DNA of 64,000 nt from Acidobacteriota bacterium (GCA_038040445.1 JBBPIG010000016.1:91767-155766), one strand, 5' to 3'. Numbered from the stretch's first letter, positions 14,517-27,153 are shown. Program-made: numbers and translations. Notes: a model not told the origin generated them from the sequence alone.

Positions 14517-14984
14517 ATGGCTGTTGAAGTGGGCGATATGGCTCCTGACTTCGAGCTCGCGTCTCATTTAGGTGAGGGCAAGAAGGTCAGGCTATCCGAC
14601 GTCCGTGGCAAGAAGAACGTATTCATTGCCTTCTATCCGCTGGCCTGGACCTCGGTTTGAACAACGCAGATGCCCTCGTATGAGGCTGATCTCAGCCGCT
14701 TCCAGGGCTACGATACCCAGGTCCTGGGTATATCAGTCGATTCGGTTCCCTGCAACGCCGCATGGGCCAAGAGCCTCGGTAGCATCACCTACGATCTTCT
14801 TTCAGACTTCGAGCCAAAGGGCGAGGTCGCGCGAAAGTTCGGAGCGTATCGCGCGGAAGGCTACTCCGAACGCGCGCTGTTCGTCATCGATAAGCAAGGC
14901 AAGATCGTCTACAAGGACATCCACGAGATAGGCGAGCAGCCGGATATCAACGAGATCTTTAACGTACTGCGCAAGCTCGATTGA
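14517..14984 (+). CDS. Peroxiredoxin with in-frame TGA at the peroxidatic cysteine (probable selenoprotein), 155 aa
   Basis: A thiol/selenol peroxidase of the AhpC/TSA thioredoxin fold that reduces peroxides in the cytoplasm. The frame opens with an ATG 10 nt after GGAGGAAAAG and reads MAVEVGDMAPDFELASHLG, then FIAFYPLAWTSV. The next codon is TGA (14658-14660, codon 48), then TTQMPSYEADL, ISVDSVPCNAAWAKSLG and a normal C-terminus. In cysteine homologues the TGA position is the peroxidatic Cys (FYPL-x-x-T-x-V-C). The frame is intact on both sides for the full family length, and a hairpin lies right behind the TGA. PC in SVPCNAAW may be the resolving Cys. A nonsense mutation or sequencing error is the alternative. 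Confidence 0.85.
14668..14692 (+). promoter_or_regulatory. Candidate bacterial SECIS hairpin
   Basis: Folded by hand: AGAU (14668-14671) pairs with AUCU (14689-14692), then GC/GC with a bulge, then CCUC pairs with GAGG, closing a four-base loop GUAU (14678-14681). The loop starts with G and begins 17 nt after the UGA, inside the spacing usual for bacterial SECIS elements. It is weaker than the best known examples because of the bulges. Confidence 0.55.
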
Positions 14985-15012
14985 TCAAGTGAACGGTTGG
15001 GATCGCGAGTCC

Positions 15013-15078
15013 GAAGTTCAGAGTTCAACCTTTAGGTTGCTGGTAGAGATTGGGCAGGCTAAAGCCTGAACTCTAAAC
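15013..15078. terminator. Palindrome between convergent genes, possible bidirectional terminator
   Basis: Arms AGTTCAGAGTTCAACCTTTA (15013 on) and AGGCTAAAGCCTGAACTCTA (to about 15078) are imperfectly complementary. It lies between the convergent peroxiredoxin and TPR-thioredoxin genes; there is no clear T-run. Confidence 0.5.
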
Positions 15079-15132
15079 TTGTGCGTATGCCGGCCGTGAG
15101 CCGTGGGTGCGGGCACAGGCGCTAGCGCCGGC

Positions 15133-16182
15133 TTAATTCGATCTTGTCTCGCTCTTCTGTTCGTGTAGTTTCTTCAGCAGCTCGCCTATCTTTTCCGACA
15201 GCTCCTCACCTCTAAGACCGGCTGCCTTAATCACGCCGTCTTGATCGATCAGCACCGTGTGTGGGATCGCGTACACGCCGTACAACTGCGAGACCTTGTT
15301 CCGCCATCCAAGCCCGTCGTAGTACTGCAGCCAGGTGATGCCCTCTTCTTTCATGTAGGCGTCGAACTCCGGGCGATTTGAGTCGAGATTGATCCCTATC
15401 ATAACGAACTGCTCGCCACCGAACTTCTTCAAGATGGTTTTGATTTCGGGTATATCCCGCCGGCAAGGCAAGCACCAGCTTGCCCAAAAATCGAGGAGCA
15501 CAACCTTGCCCCGAAGCTTCTCGAGCGAAAGTTCCCCGCCGGTGTGAGACTTCACCGCAAAAGATGGCGCGACCCTGGCATCCACCATCTTCGTATTGGC
15601 GATGACCGCGCGTGCCTGGCTTGCATCGCTCGAGGCGGGATCAAGTTCGAGATATGTTTTCAGTGCGGCAACGCCCTCCTGTTCCTTACCGGCCTTGATC
15701 AGAGCGAAGCCCAGATTGTAATAAGCCTTGACCACTTTGCCCTTGCTCAACTCGATCGCGCGTTGAAGAGCAACCGCCGCTTGCTCGAACAACTCTTTCT
15801 CGTTTTGCAGATAAAGCACGACGCCCAGCACGTTGTACATCTCCGCTTCGTTTGGCGGCTTCAGCTCGGCGGCCTGACGAAAAGCAACGGCGGCTTCCTT
15901 CAGTCTCCCTAGCTGAAGATTGATCTGCCCGATGGACTGAAAGCATTCCGCGCATTTGTCATCGCGAAGTGCCGCGGCTCTACGCAACTCGGTAATCGCC
16001 TCCTCGACGCGGCCCTGCCGCACAAGCAGACGGCCGTCGGTGAGCGCCTTTTGGAAGTCATCGCTTTGCTCCGGGGCCGGCTTTGTCGAGGCTTCTTGAG
16101 CTAAGGCCGGCTGGTTGACCGCGCTCGTGGCCGCCAATGCGATCATCGAGAAAAATAAGATCGCGCGAGTTAACTTTCTCAC
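15133..16182 (-). CDS. TPR-thioredoxin (TlpA-like) exported protein, 349 aa
   Basis: The start chosen is GTG at 16182, seven bases after GAGGAG; the longer open frame upstream to 16299 has no ribosome-binding site. A signal peptide (RKLTRAILFFSMIALAATSA) is followed by TPR-type helices (GRLLVRQGRVEEAITELRRA, YNLGFALIKAGKEQEGVAAL) and then a C-terminal TlpA/ResA-like thioredoxin domain with the active site WCLPC and the cis-Pro in YAIPHTVLID. It likely acts as a periplasmic disulfide reductase or in protein-protein contacts. The preceding lipoprotein gene is on the same strand. Confidence 0.9.
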   Translation of the reverse strand: MRKLTRAILFFSMIALAATSAVNQPALAQEASTKPAPEQSDDFQKALTDGRLLVRQGRVEEAITELRRAAALRDDKCAECFQSIGQINLQLGRLKEAAVAFRQAAELKPPNEAEMYNVLGVVLYLQNEKELFEQAAVALQRAIELSKGKVVKAYYNLGFALIKAGKEQEGVAALKTYLELDPASSDASQARAVIANTKMVDARVAPSFAVKSHTGGELSLEKLRGKVVLLDFWASWCLPCRRDIPEIKTILKKFGGEQFVMIGINLDSNRPEFDAYMKEEGITWLQYYDGLGWRNKVSQLYGVYAIPHTVLIDQDGVIKAAGLRGEELSEKIGELLKKLHEQKSETRSN

Positions 16183-16295
16183 AGACTGCTCCTCAGTCGC
16201 TCGGACACATTCGCACGTCGCGACTTTCTCAGAGAGAATTCTCAAAGCAAAAGCCGCAGGCCGACGCCATGCCGTATTTCTGACGCCAGGCTGAT

Positions 16296-16925
16296 TCAAT
16301 TCAGTTTAAGCTCAACACCACGACTCGCCGGATGTGCAGAGTCCAGCTTGCTCACCACCAGCGCCAAACCGGCCCCACGTGACGCTTGGCTCGGCATCGA
16401 AAAGAACACCAATCCCTGACGCGACTGCCCCGCCTCAACCGGCGCCTTGACGTCGAGCGCGTACGCCGAGAAAGCCTCCAAAGATTCTTTGTACCCCGCC
16501 TTGCTGTAGGCTGAGATTTCATAGTAGGAGACCAGCCGCTTGAATGCTTGACGCTCGTTCATTGCTTTGAAGCTGCGGCCTTCCGCCGCGCGCATTTCGA
16601 AACGGGCGTTCTTAAGATCGACGCTCTCGCGGCCGGAGTTCGTGATCATTACTCGCACGGGCAAGACTCCGGCTAGAAGCAAATTCGCATCGAAGGTGTC
16701 ATACAAGAAGTCTTCGTCGGTTACCGCCTGTGCCTGAATGCCGATGCTACCTGCCGAAGCTTTCGCCGCGTAACTCGCCGGCGGCAGTTCCGGCTGCGTT
16801 CGAACATTGAACGGCTTACCGCAACCGAAAGACGGCGCCGTAAACAAAACCAAGGCGCAGCCGCCCATCAGCCGAAGCAAAGATTGCCGCGGTGAATACC
16901 ATTCAACGGATGTAGATGACATCAC
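16296..16925 (-). CDS. Putative lipoprotein, 209 aa
   Basis: Residues 18-35 are hydrophobic and end in SFGCGK, a passable lipidation site. The mature part looks like one immunoglobulin-like beta domain (LPVRVMITNSGRESVDLKNA followed by strands). No family is recognised. It is upstream of, and in the same direction as, the TPR-thioredoxin gene, overlapping only its unused 5' extension, so the two may form an operon. Confidence 0.75.
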   Translation of the reverse strand: MMSSTSVEWYSPRQSLLRLMGGCALVLFTAPSFGCGKPFNVRTQPELPPASYAAKASAGSIGIQAQAVTDEDFLYDTFDANLLLAGVLPVRVMITNSGRESVDLKNARFEMRAAEGRSFKAMNERQAFKRLVSYYEISAYSKAGYKESLEAFSAYALDVKAPVEAGQSRQGLVFFSMPSQASRGAGLALVVSKLDSAHPASRGVELKLN

Positions 16926-17125
16926 GCTGATGCTAAGCCAGCAACAACATGGGTGTCAACTTGCGGCTTTTCAGAGGGCTATGCTAACGTCACTTCTTTC
17001 TGTAGACAGCGCGTTTCGCGTGCTATGTGACCCGTCCTCGAGGCTGTTCAGGAGACACTTCGGGAGAAGAGACCAGGGCTTTGAAGTCAGGCCGTAATTT
17101 GCACGCTCTGAGTTTTCTTGGCAAG

Positions 17126-17647
17126 ATGATGATCACTTCGTACAAGGGCATCACTCCGCGGATATCCGATAGCGCCTTCGTCGCCGAGGGCGCGCAAATA
17201 ATCGGTGACGTTCACATTGGTGCGCACTCGAGCGTCTGGTTCAACTGTGTGCTGCGCGGCGATTGCTACTACATCCGAATCGGCGAGAACACTAACATCC
17301 AGGACAACACAGTTGTTCACGTGACGCAGGGACGGTTCGCGGCCGTTATCGGAAGCTATGTGACAGTGGGGCATTCGGCGGTGCTTCACGGGTGCACGGT
17401 GAAGGATCGCTGTCTGATCGGAATCGGAGCGATAGTGCTGGACGATGTGACCATCGGCGAAGAGTCGTTCATAGCCGCCAGTTCGCTGATCACGCCTGGA
17501 ACGGTCATACCGCCGCGTTCAATGGTGATGGGCGCGCCGGCAAAGGTTCGGCGGCAAGTGACCGACGAAGAAGTGGCACGGATCGATGAACACTGGCAGC
17601 ATTATGTCGAGTACAAGAATCAGTACGTGGCGGGAGCGAAGAATTGA
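17126..17647 (+). CDS. Gamma-class carbonic anhydrase family protein, 173 aa
   Basis: A left-handed beta-helix of hexapeptide repeats. Zinc-ligand histidines appear in the usual places: NTVVHVTQG, VGHSAVLHGC. RGDCYYIRIGENTNIQDNT is the family signature, and PAKVRRQVTDEE starts the C-terminal helix. It may hydrate CO2, although many family members are inactive. The start is the first of two ATGs at 17126. The TGA stop (17645-17647) is part of the first unit of the ATTGAAA heptamer array. Confidence 0.92.
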   Translation: MMITSYKGITPRISDSAFVAEGAQIIGDVHIGAHSSVWFNCVLRGDCYYIRIGENTNIQDNTVVHVTQGRFAAVIGSYVTVGHSAVLHGCTVKDRCLIGIGAIVLDDVTIGEESFIAASSLITPGTVIPPRSMVMGAPAKVRRQVTDEEVARIDEHWQHYVEYKNQYVAGAKN

Positions 17648-17683
17648 AAATTGAGAATTGAAAAATGAAAATTGCAAATTGAA
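17641..17683 (+). repeat. ATTGAAA heptamer array A
   Basis: About six head-to-tail 7-bp units, ATTGAAA with variants ATTGAGA, AATGAAA and ATTGCAA. Almost the same unit order recurs at 17846-17887. Confidence 0.92.
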
Positions 17684-17698
17684 GGGGAACGGAAGTCA

Positions 17699-17866
17699 TT
17701 GACGCCGGACGAATTATCTGAACGACTGATCAACTTTGCGGCGCGCGTTGGCAAGGTCGTCGATGCGCTCCCCGACACGCGAATGGGACGTCACATTGCC
17801 GGACAATTTGTGCGGTGCGGCACCTCGCCAGCACCGAGAGAGAAAAAATTGAAAATTGAGAATTGA
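17699..17866 (+). pseudogene. Truncated four-helix-bundle protein gene (copy 1)
   Basis: Encodes the first ~44 residues of the downstream gene (TPDELSERLINFAARVGKVV and VDALPDTRMGRHIAGQFVR, ending TSPAP), then runs into the heptamer array at 17846 and stops. Up to DALPD it differs from copy 2 only at silent positions; from ACGCGAATGGGACG on it is identical for about 50 bases. The normal family is near 120 residues, so two or three helices are missing. The start may be the TTG at 17699. Confidence 0.85.
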
Positions 17867-17887
17867 AAAATGAAAATTGCAAATTGT
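17846..17887 (+). repeat. ATTGAAA heptamer array B
   Basis: Same heptamer words in the same order as array A; it truncates copy 1 of the four-helix-bundle gene. Confidence 0.92.
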
Positions 17888-17906
17888 GAACTCATTGAGG
17901 CAAGTA

Positions 17907-18272
17907 GTGACACCCGACGAACTTTCTGAGCGCTTGATTAACTTCGCCGCGCGTGTCGGCAAGGTGGTAGACGCACTGCCTGATACGCGAATGGGACGTC
18001 ACATTGCCGGACAATTTGTGCGGTGCGGCACCTCACCCGCCCCGAACTACGAAGAAGCCTGCGCCGCCGAGAGTCGCGCCGACTTCATTCACAAACTCGG
18101 AATCTGCTTGAAGGAATTGCGAGAGTCGCGGTGCTGGATTCGTCTGATTATCAAGACGGAACTTCTTCCAGAGCACCGGATGAACGAATTGTTGGATGAA
18201 GCCAACGAGCTCTGCAACATAACCGGTCAGTCGATTGTTACGGCGAAGGAGAACAGAGATAAGAAGCGCTAG
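17907..18272 (+). CDS. Four-helix-bundle protein (S23/IVP-like), 121 aa
   Basis: A small helical protein of the family first seen in 23S rRNA intervening sequences (TIGR02436-like): LSERLINFAARVGKVVDALP, the conserved GRHIAGQFVRCGTSPAPNYEEA, then KLGICLKELRESRCWIRLI and a helix with LDEANELCNI. Such genes are found both inside rRNA insertions and free in the chromosome, as here; the function is unknown. GTG at 17907 is the likely start; the open frame extends to a TTG at 17877 inside the heptamer array. Confidence 0.9.
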   Translation: MTPDELSERLINFAARVGKVVDALPDTRMGRHIAGQFVRCGTSPAPNYEEACAAESRADFIHKLGICLKELRESRCWIRLIIKTELLPEHRMNELLDEANELCNITGQSIVTAKENRDKKR

Positions 18273-18279
18273 ATCCGCA

Positions 18280-18317
18280 ATTTTTCAATTTTCAATTCTC
18301 AATTCTCAATTTTCAAT
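18280..18317 (-). repeat. CAATTTT heptamer array C (inverse of A and B)
   Basis: TTTCAAT/TCTCAAT units, the reverse complement of the words in arrays A and B, just before hisS. Arrays A/B and C flank the four-helix-bundle genes as inverted repeats. Confidence 0.9.
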
Positions 18318-18338
18318 GTTGGGATTTTGGCAAGCTCC

Positions 18339-19610
18339 ATGATCGCAAAAGTACGCGGAACACAGGATCTTCTGCCTGCGCGGTTCACCGAAAAGGTCGA
18401 CGCGCAGATCGAGCGCTGGGACCTCATCGAGCGCACGGCGCGCGAGGCGTTTCGCCGCTTCGGCTTCGAGGAGATTCGCACGCCGATGATCGAGAAGACC
18501 GAGTTGTTCGAGCGTGGGATCGGAACCGAGACCGATGTGAACAAGGAGATGTACACCTTCGAGGACCGCGATGGTGAGCGAGTCTCACTTCGACCAGAGT
18601 CAACCGCTTCGGCTGTTCGAGCTTACATCGAACACGGGATGTTCAACCAACCCGGGCTTGTGAAGCTTTTCTACATCGGCCCGCAGTTTCGGCGCGAGCG
18701 CCCGCAAAAAGGCCGCTATCGCCAATTTGGGCAGATCGGCGTCGAGGTGCTCGGCCAGAGCGACGACCCCGCGATCGAAGCGGAGGTGATCGAGATGCTC
18801 GACTGGTATTTGAAGCGGCTTCAAATCACCGGCACTGAGCTGCTGGTGAACTCGATCGGCGACGAGAACTGCCGGCCGGCTTACATTGAGCAGCTAAAGG
18901 AAGCGATTGGCCGGCAGCTACCGCTGCTGTGTGGAAGCTGCAATCAGCGGTACGAGACCAACCCGTTGCGAGTGCTCGACTGCAAAATAGAATCGTGCCA
19001 GCCTTACTTGAAAGAGCTTCCGGCCATCACCGACTCGCTGTGCGATCCTTGCCGCGCGCACTTCGACCAGTTCAAGGAGCTTCTCGATTCGCGCGGTATC
19101 ACGTACACAGTCTCGCCGAGGCTAGTGCGGGGGCTCGACTATTACATGCGCACGGCGTTCGAGATCATCGGCAATCGGCTTGGCTCACAGAACACAATTG
19201 TAGGAGGCGGCCGCTATGACGGCCTGTCACAGATGCTGGGCGGGCCGCCTGCCAAGGGATTCGGCTTCGCGTTCGGCGTCGAGCGGATGATAATGAGTTT
19301 GCCGGAGGACAGCGCCGATCTCCCGAAGCGGGTCCCTACGCTGTTCGTCGCCTACATTGGCGAACGAGCGCGAAGATACTCATTCACGCTGGCCGCCAGG
19401 TTGCGGGAAGCCGGCATCAGCACCGTCGTAGATCTGGAGGGGCGCAAGCTAAAGAAATCGCTGGCGATCGCAAACACGCTGGCGGCGCGATACGCGTTGA
19501 TAGTCGGAGACGACGAGATCGATAAAGGCACATACGTGCTTCGCGATATGACTACGGGCGAGCAGAGGAATCTGGGAGAGCAGGATCTGATTGACACCTT
19601 AACAAAGTGA
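18339..19610 (+). CDS. hisS: Histidyl-tRNA synthetase
   Basis: A class II synthetase charging tRNA-His. It starts with the typical MIAKVRGTQDLLP; motif 2 lies in FYIGPQFRRERPQKGRYRQF, the His-specific motif in VRGLDYYMRTAFEI, motif 3 in GFGFAFGVERMIMSL, and the C-terminal anticodon-binding domain has AARLREAGISTVVDLEGRK. Length 423 residues. The start is the ATG at 18339; the frame is open a little upstream to a TTG. Its TGA stop is inside the first unit of the GTGATGC array. aspS follows 57 nt later. Confidence 0.96.
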   Translation: MIAKVRGTQDLLPARFTEKVDAQIERWDLIERTAREAFRRFGFEEIRTPMIEKTELFERGIGTETDVNKEMYTFEDRDGERVSLRPESTASAVRAYIEHGMFNQPGLVKLFYIGPQFRRERPQKGRYRQFGQIGVEVLGQSDDPAIEAEVIEMLDWYLKRLQITGTELLVNSIGDENCRPAYIEQLKEAIGRQLPLLCGSCNQRYETNPLRVLDCKIESCQPYLKELPAITDSLCDPCRAHFDQFKELLDSRGITYTVSPRLVRGLDYYMRTAFEIIGNRLGSQNTIVGGGRYDGLSQMLGGPPAKGFGFAFGVERMIMSLPEDSADLPKRVPTLFVAYIGERARRYSFTLAARLREAGISTVVDLEGRKLKKSLAIANTLAARYALIVGDDEIDKGTYVLRDMTTGEQRNLGEQDLIDTLTK

Positions 19611-19664
19611 TGCGTGATGCGTGACGATCGTGTTCGGTCACGTATCACGCATCACTCATCAATT
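19607..19664. repeat. GTGATGC heptamer palindrome between hisS and aspS
   Basis: GTGATGC units run forward from 19607, meet a short centre (TCGTGTTCG) and return as ATCACGC/ATCACTC to 19664. It begins on the hisS stop codon and could form a hairpin in the hisS-aspS transcript. Confidence 0.9.
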
Positions 19665-19667
19665 TTT

Positions 19668-21449
19668 ATGTCTACACTCGATAATCTAGGAAGCTTGAAA
19701 CGGACGCACTATTCGGGCGATCTCAGGGCTGAGCACGCCGGCGAGATGGTGATGCTCATGGGGTGGGTACACCGCCGCCGTGATTTTGGCCCACTGACTT
19801 TCATAGACCTGCGTGACCGCGAGGGCATCGTACAGGTGGTCTTCGATGAAGAGAAGAACGCGGAGGCCCATCGCCGAGCCAAGGAGTTGCGCAACGAACA
19901 TGTCGTGGCGGTCGCCGGTAAGGTTTTGATGCGCGACAAGGAAAAGGTCAATCCAAACCTCAAGTCCGGCCGGATCGAGGTGAAGGCTTTGGAACTGCAC
20001 ATCCTGAACGACGCAAAGACTCCGCCGTTCGAGATCGACGCAAATAAGGCGAGCGAAGAAGTGCGGCTCAAGTACCGTTATCTGGACCTTCGCCGAGAAA
20101 AGATGCAGTACAACATTGGACTGCGGCATCGCGCGGCTCTCGCCGTGCGGCGCCACCTCGACGAACACGGCTTCTACGAAATCGAAACGCCGATGTTGAT
20201 CAAGACCACCCCCGAGGGTGCGCGCGACTACATCGTGCCCAGCCGCTTGCAGCCGGGCCGCTTCTACGCGCTGCCCCAGTCACCTCAGATATTCAAGCAG
20301 CTCCTGATGATCGCCGGCTACGACAAATACTTTCAGCTCGCGCACTGCTTCCGCGACGAGGACATGCGCGCAGACCGCCAGCCCGAGTTCACCCAGATCG
20401 ACATCGAGATGAGCTTTGTTCGCCCCGACGATATCTTCAAGGTCATCGAGCCGCTGATGGCCGAGATGTCGCGGTTGATCGACTTGAAAGTCGAGCTTCC
20501 CTTCCCTCGCCTGACCTATGCCGAATCCATGCGCCGCTACGGCACCGATAAACCTGATACGCGATTCGAGATGGAGCTGGTCGAGCTATCGGACAAGCTG
20601 GCCGGAACCGGCTTCGCACCTTATAAGAACGCGCTTGAATCGGGCGGACAGGTAAAGGCCATCAACGTGAGCGGTGGGGCGAAGTACTCGCGCAAGAACC
20701 TCGACGAGCTAACCGAGGTCACGCGCCGCTTCGGGGCCGGCGGAATGGCCTGGATCAAGACTGCCGACTCGGGAGAGATAACGTCCCCGCTTTCAAAATC
20801 GCTCGGCGAAGAGAAAGTCGCGGAACTCGTTCAGGCAGCCGGTTCGAAGCCAGGCGACTGCGCGCTGGTGGTCGCGGGCAAGCCCTCGGTCGTGGCAGCG
20901 TCCCTCGGCGCGCTGAGATTGGAGGTCGGCGAGCGCGAAGGCCTGATCGATCAGGCCAAGTTTAACTTTCTATGGGTTACCGATTTCCCGATGTTCGAAT
21001 ATCACGAAGAAGACGGCCGTTACTATCCGATGCATCATCCGTTCACCAGCCCGTGCGACGAAGACATGGACCGGCTGGAAACAGATCCGGGTTCCGTACT
21101 GGCGAAAGCTTACGATCTGGTGCTGAACGGCGTGGAATTGAGCAGCGGATCGATTCGAATTCATCAGCGCGAGACGCAGCGGCGTGTCTTCAAAGTACTT
21201 GGAATGACCGAGGAGGAAGCGCACTCGAAGTTTGGCTTTTTGCTTGACGCTCTGGAATACGGAACGCCTCCTCACGGAGGAATGGCGATAGGGTTTGACC
21301 GCCTGGTGATGCTACTGGCTCGCGAGAAATCGATCCGCGAGGTGATTGCGTTTCCGAAGACCGCCAGCGCTGTGGACTTGATGATCGACTCCCCGAGCTC
21401 GGTATCCGAAGAGCAACTGCGCGACCTTCACATCAAGATTGTGGATTGA
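19668..21449 (+). CDS. aspS: Aspartyl-tRNA synthetase
   Basis: A bacterial-type AspRS of 593 residues: N-terminal OB fold for the anticodon (GEMVMLMGWVHRRRDFGPLT), class II motif 1 around FYEIETPMLIKTTPEGARD, motif 2 in FQLAHCFRDEDMRADRQPEF, the bacteria-specific GAD insertion domain (about residues 300-410), and motif 3 in GMAIGFDRLVMLLA. The start is the ATG at 19668; the frame is open upstream through the heptamer palindrome. Likely co-transcribed with hisS. Confidence 0.97.
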   Translation: MSTLDNLGSLKRTHYSGDLRAEHAGEMVMLMGWVHRRRDFGPLTFIDLRDREGIVQVVFDEEKNAEAHRRAKELRNEHVVAVAGKVLMRDKEKVNPNLKSGRIEVKALELHILNDAKTPPFEIDANKASEEVRLKYRYLDLRREKMQYNIGLRHRAALAVRRHLDEHGFYEIETPMLIKTTPEGARDYIVPSRLQPGRFYALPQSPQIFKQLLMIAGYDKYFQLAHCFRDEDMRADRQPEFTQIDIEMSFVRPDDIFKVIEPLMAEMSRLIDLKVELPFPRLTYAESMRRYGTDKPDTRFEMELVELSDKLAGTGFAPYKNALESGGQVKAINVSGGAKYSRKNLDELTEVTRRFGAGGMAWIKTADSGEITSPLSKSLGEEKVAELVQAAGSKPGDCALVVAGKPSVVAASLGALRLEVGEREGLIDQAKFNFLWVTDFPMFEYHEEDGRYYPMHHPFTSPCDEDMDRLETDPGSVLAKAYDLVLNGVELSSGSIRIHQRETQRRVFKVLGMTEEEAHSKFGFLLDALEYGTPPHGGMAIGFDRLVMLLAREKSIREVIAFPKTASAVDLMIDSPSSVSEEQLRDLHIKIVD

Positions 21450-21541
21450 CTCTCGGCGCGACGCAGGTGCACCCGAATGTTCAAGGCCTCTCTCGCTCTT
21501 GTGACACTCTCACGCCGGTCGCGAAGAACGCTCATGCGCTA

Positions 21542-21570
21542 TTGACTCTTGTCCTCGCAATTTGTAGAAT
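21542..21570 (+). promoter_or_regulatory. Sigma70-type promoter upstream of the first TonB receptor
   Basis: TTGACT (21542-21547) and TAGAAT (21565-21570) with exactly 17 bp between. It lies about 250 bp before the receptor ATG, in a 373-bp gap with no other gene. The same two hexamers occur at the rpoD-like gene. Confidence 0.62.
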
Positions 21571-21822
21571 TCGCTCGCTTTCATAAATTGCACTAATTTC
21601 GGCAGCACTCCTCCAGGTATCAAAGGGTTCTAGGATGTGTAGGTAAGACGGGCGGCAAGACTCGTCCATCAGCCTCAGCAGCGTGCCCGCGCTATTCGGG
21701 TGCGGCCTGATATGCAACGGGGCTCGAACGCAATCCGGCTCAGGCTTTAGCTCGGAATTTGAATAACCTAACAAACGCTCACACTGACACCAAGCTGTCA
21801 GGCGAGAAGGAATGGAGGCAAA

Positions 21823-25659
<3,837 letters not shown>

Positions 25660-25685
25660 TCGCGCAAGTTGTTTAGCGCACCGAC

Positions 25686-25721
25686 GCGGGCTGAAGGCAA
25701 GCTTCAGCCCGCTTTTTCTTT
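25686..25721 (+). terminator. Rho-independent terminator
   Basis: Stem GCGGGCTGAAG / CTTCAGCCCGC with a short GCAAG loop, followed by TTTTTCTTT. It ends the first TonB receptor transcript. Confidence 0.93.
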
Positions 25722-25831
25722 GTGAGGATAGATCGCTCGCTCGTCTTTGGGATCTGGTTGTCTGAACAGGCTCCGATGTGCGAGCCATCATTCGAGGTCT
25801 TCTGAGACAGCTTCCAGTTGTCAGGGCACCG

Positions 25832-26824
25832 CTAGGGTTTCTTATTCTCCGATATGTACTGCTCTAGTTGTTTCTTGTCGGGATAGTCCGGTTTCTTGGC
25901 GAGGAATTTTTCATACTCGGCCACCGCCTTGTCCTTCATCCCCGCTCCTTTGTAGAGGGCGCCCAGGCGCAGATGGGCCTCAGCTTTCCCAACTGGATCG
26001 AGCCGCAGCGCCGCTTCGAAAAAGGTCACCGCTTTCGAACCCTTCTTGTTCTGAAGATACGCTTCGCCGAGGAAGTAGTTAGCATCGGAGGATTGCGTCT
26101 GAGCCGCGACAGCCCGAGTTAAGACTTCGATGGCGTCGTCGAATTTCTTTTCAGCTATACGAAGCTTCCCGAGATTCAACAACGCCAGTATGAACGAAGG
26201 CTTTTCCTGTAGGGCGCTCAAATATGACTTCTCAGCTTCTGCGACATCCCCTTGTTTGAACTGAACCGTCCCCAATTCAGTCCAGGCAACAAAGTCCTTC
26301 GGGTCAGCGGTAAGGATCTGACGCAGCAAAGCAACGGCGTCTTTGTACTCCTTCTTCTTGATCGCTTCCTGAGCCTTGCCAAAGCGAGCCTCATTCTCTG
26401 GCTGCCGTTTGTAGTAGTCTGCCGCCGAGACGCTGCCAACCCTACCCTCGTCTCGCGAGCCCGGTCTTGGCTTCCATTCCAAGTTAAGGTCGTGCCGGAT
26501 TTCCGTCCTTGTCCGGTCAATCAGCACGATACGAACGCGAACGGCTTCCTGGTTCTCGACCTCGACCACTATGTCGTACTCCCCGTTGACAACATCATTG
26601 AAGCGGTACCGCCCGTTGTTGCCGACTGTCTGACGCGAAAGCAGGTTGCCAGAGGGAGTGTACAAAAGGATGAAGAAAGTTTGCGGCTTTAAGCCGCTCC
26701 ACTGACTCTCGTCGATTTTGAAGTCGCCAAACAACGAATGACCCCCGCCTTGCTGTGCGGCGATCGTAACCGATGCGAGCAATACCAGAACTATCAACAT
26801 AGCGAGCAAAGGTTGGCGTTTCAT
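25832..26824 (-). CDS. Exported TPR protein with N-terminal beta domain, 330 aa
   Basis: The start is the ATG at 26824 (MKRQPLLAMLIVLVLLASVT), giving a clear signal peptide; the frame is open further upstream without support. Residues ~35-120 form a carboxypeptidase-regulatory-like beta domain (LYTPSGNLLSRQTVGNNGRY, NGEYDIVVEVE). From about residue 145 come four or five TPR repeats (AVALLRQILTADPKDFVAWT, ALLNLGKLRIAEKKFDDAIE, AEAHLRLGALYKGAGMKDKA). Probably a periplasmic scaffold; the function is unknown. It converges on the TonB receptor. Confidence 0.9.
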   Translation of the reverse strand: MKRQPLLAMLIVLVLLASVTIAAQQGGGHSLFGDFKIDESQWSGLKPQTFFILLYTPSGNLLSRQTVGNNGRYRFNDVVNGEYDIVVEVENQEAVRVRIVLIDRTRTEIRHDLNLEWKPRPGSRDEGRVGSVSAADYYKRQPENEARFGKAQEAIKKKEYKDAVALLRQILTADPKDFVAWTELGTVQFKQGDVAEAEKSYLSALQEKPSFILALLNLGKLRIAEKKFDDAIEVLTRAVAAQTQSSDANYFLGEAYLQNKKGSKAVTFFEAALRLDPVGKAEAHLRLGALYKGAGMKDKAVAEYEKFLAKKPDYPDKKQLEQYISENKKP

Positions 26825-27153
26825 GCGCGCGATGTTACCACATTTTTGCGATCGGCGTGAAAGACTTCTCTTTTGATCTGCCCAGTTTTTCTTTTGACCC
26901 TCTGCCGGCGCCTGGCGTGGATACCCACTGACTGAGGTAGCAATCCCGCAACGACGTCGCCTCCCTGCCACCTCGCACGGATTTGTTGCCAGCGTGTAAC
27001 CACTATCAAGCCGGCTTCCGGTTCCAAGACCGGGCGCCTTCCCCTCGCCGTCGCATCAACGTGCAGAGGGTGGTTTGACGGAGGCCGCGGCAATGATGAT
27101 AATGACCATCTGCTGAGCAGTGAAATCCATTATCTTCAACTCGAGAGGCGACG
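26825..27153. other. Divergent intergenic region, no gene
   Basis: This 329-bp space lies between the divergent TPR and lipoprotein genes. I see no ORF, repeat or clear promoter. Confidence 0.5.
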
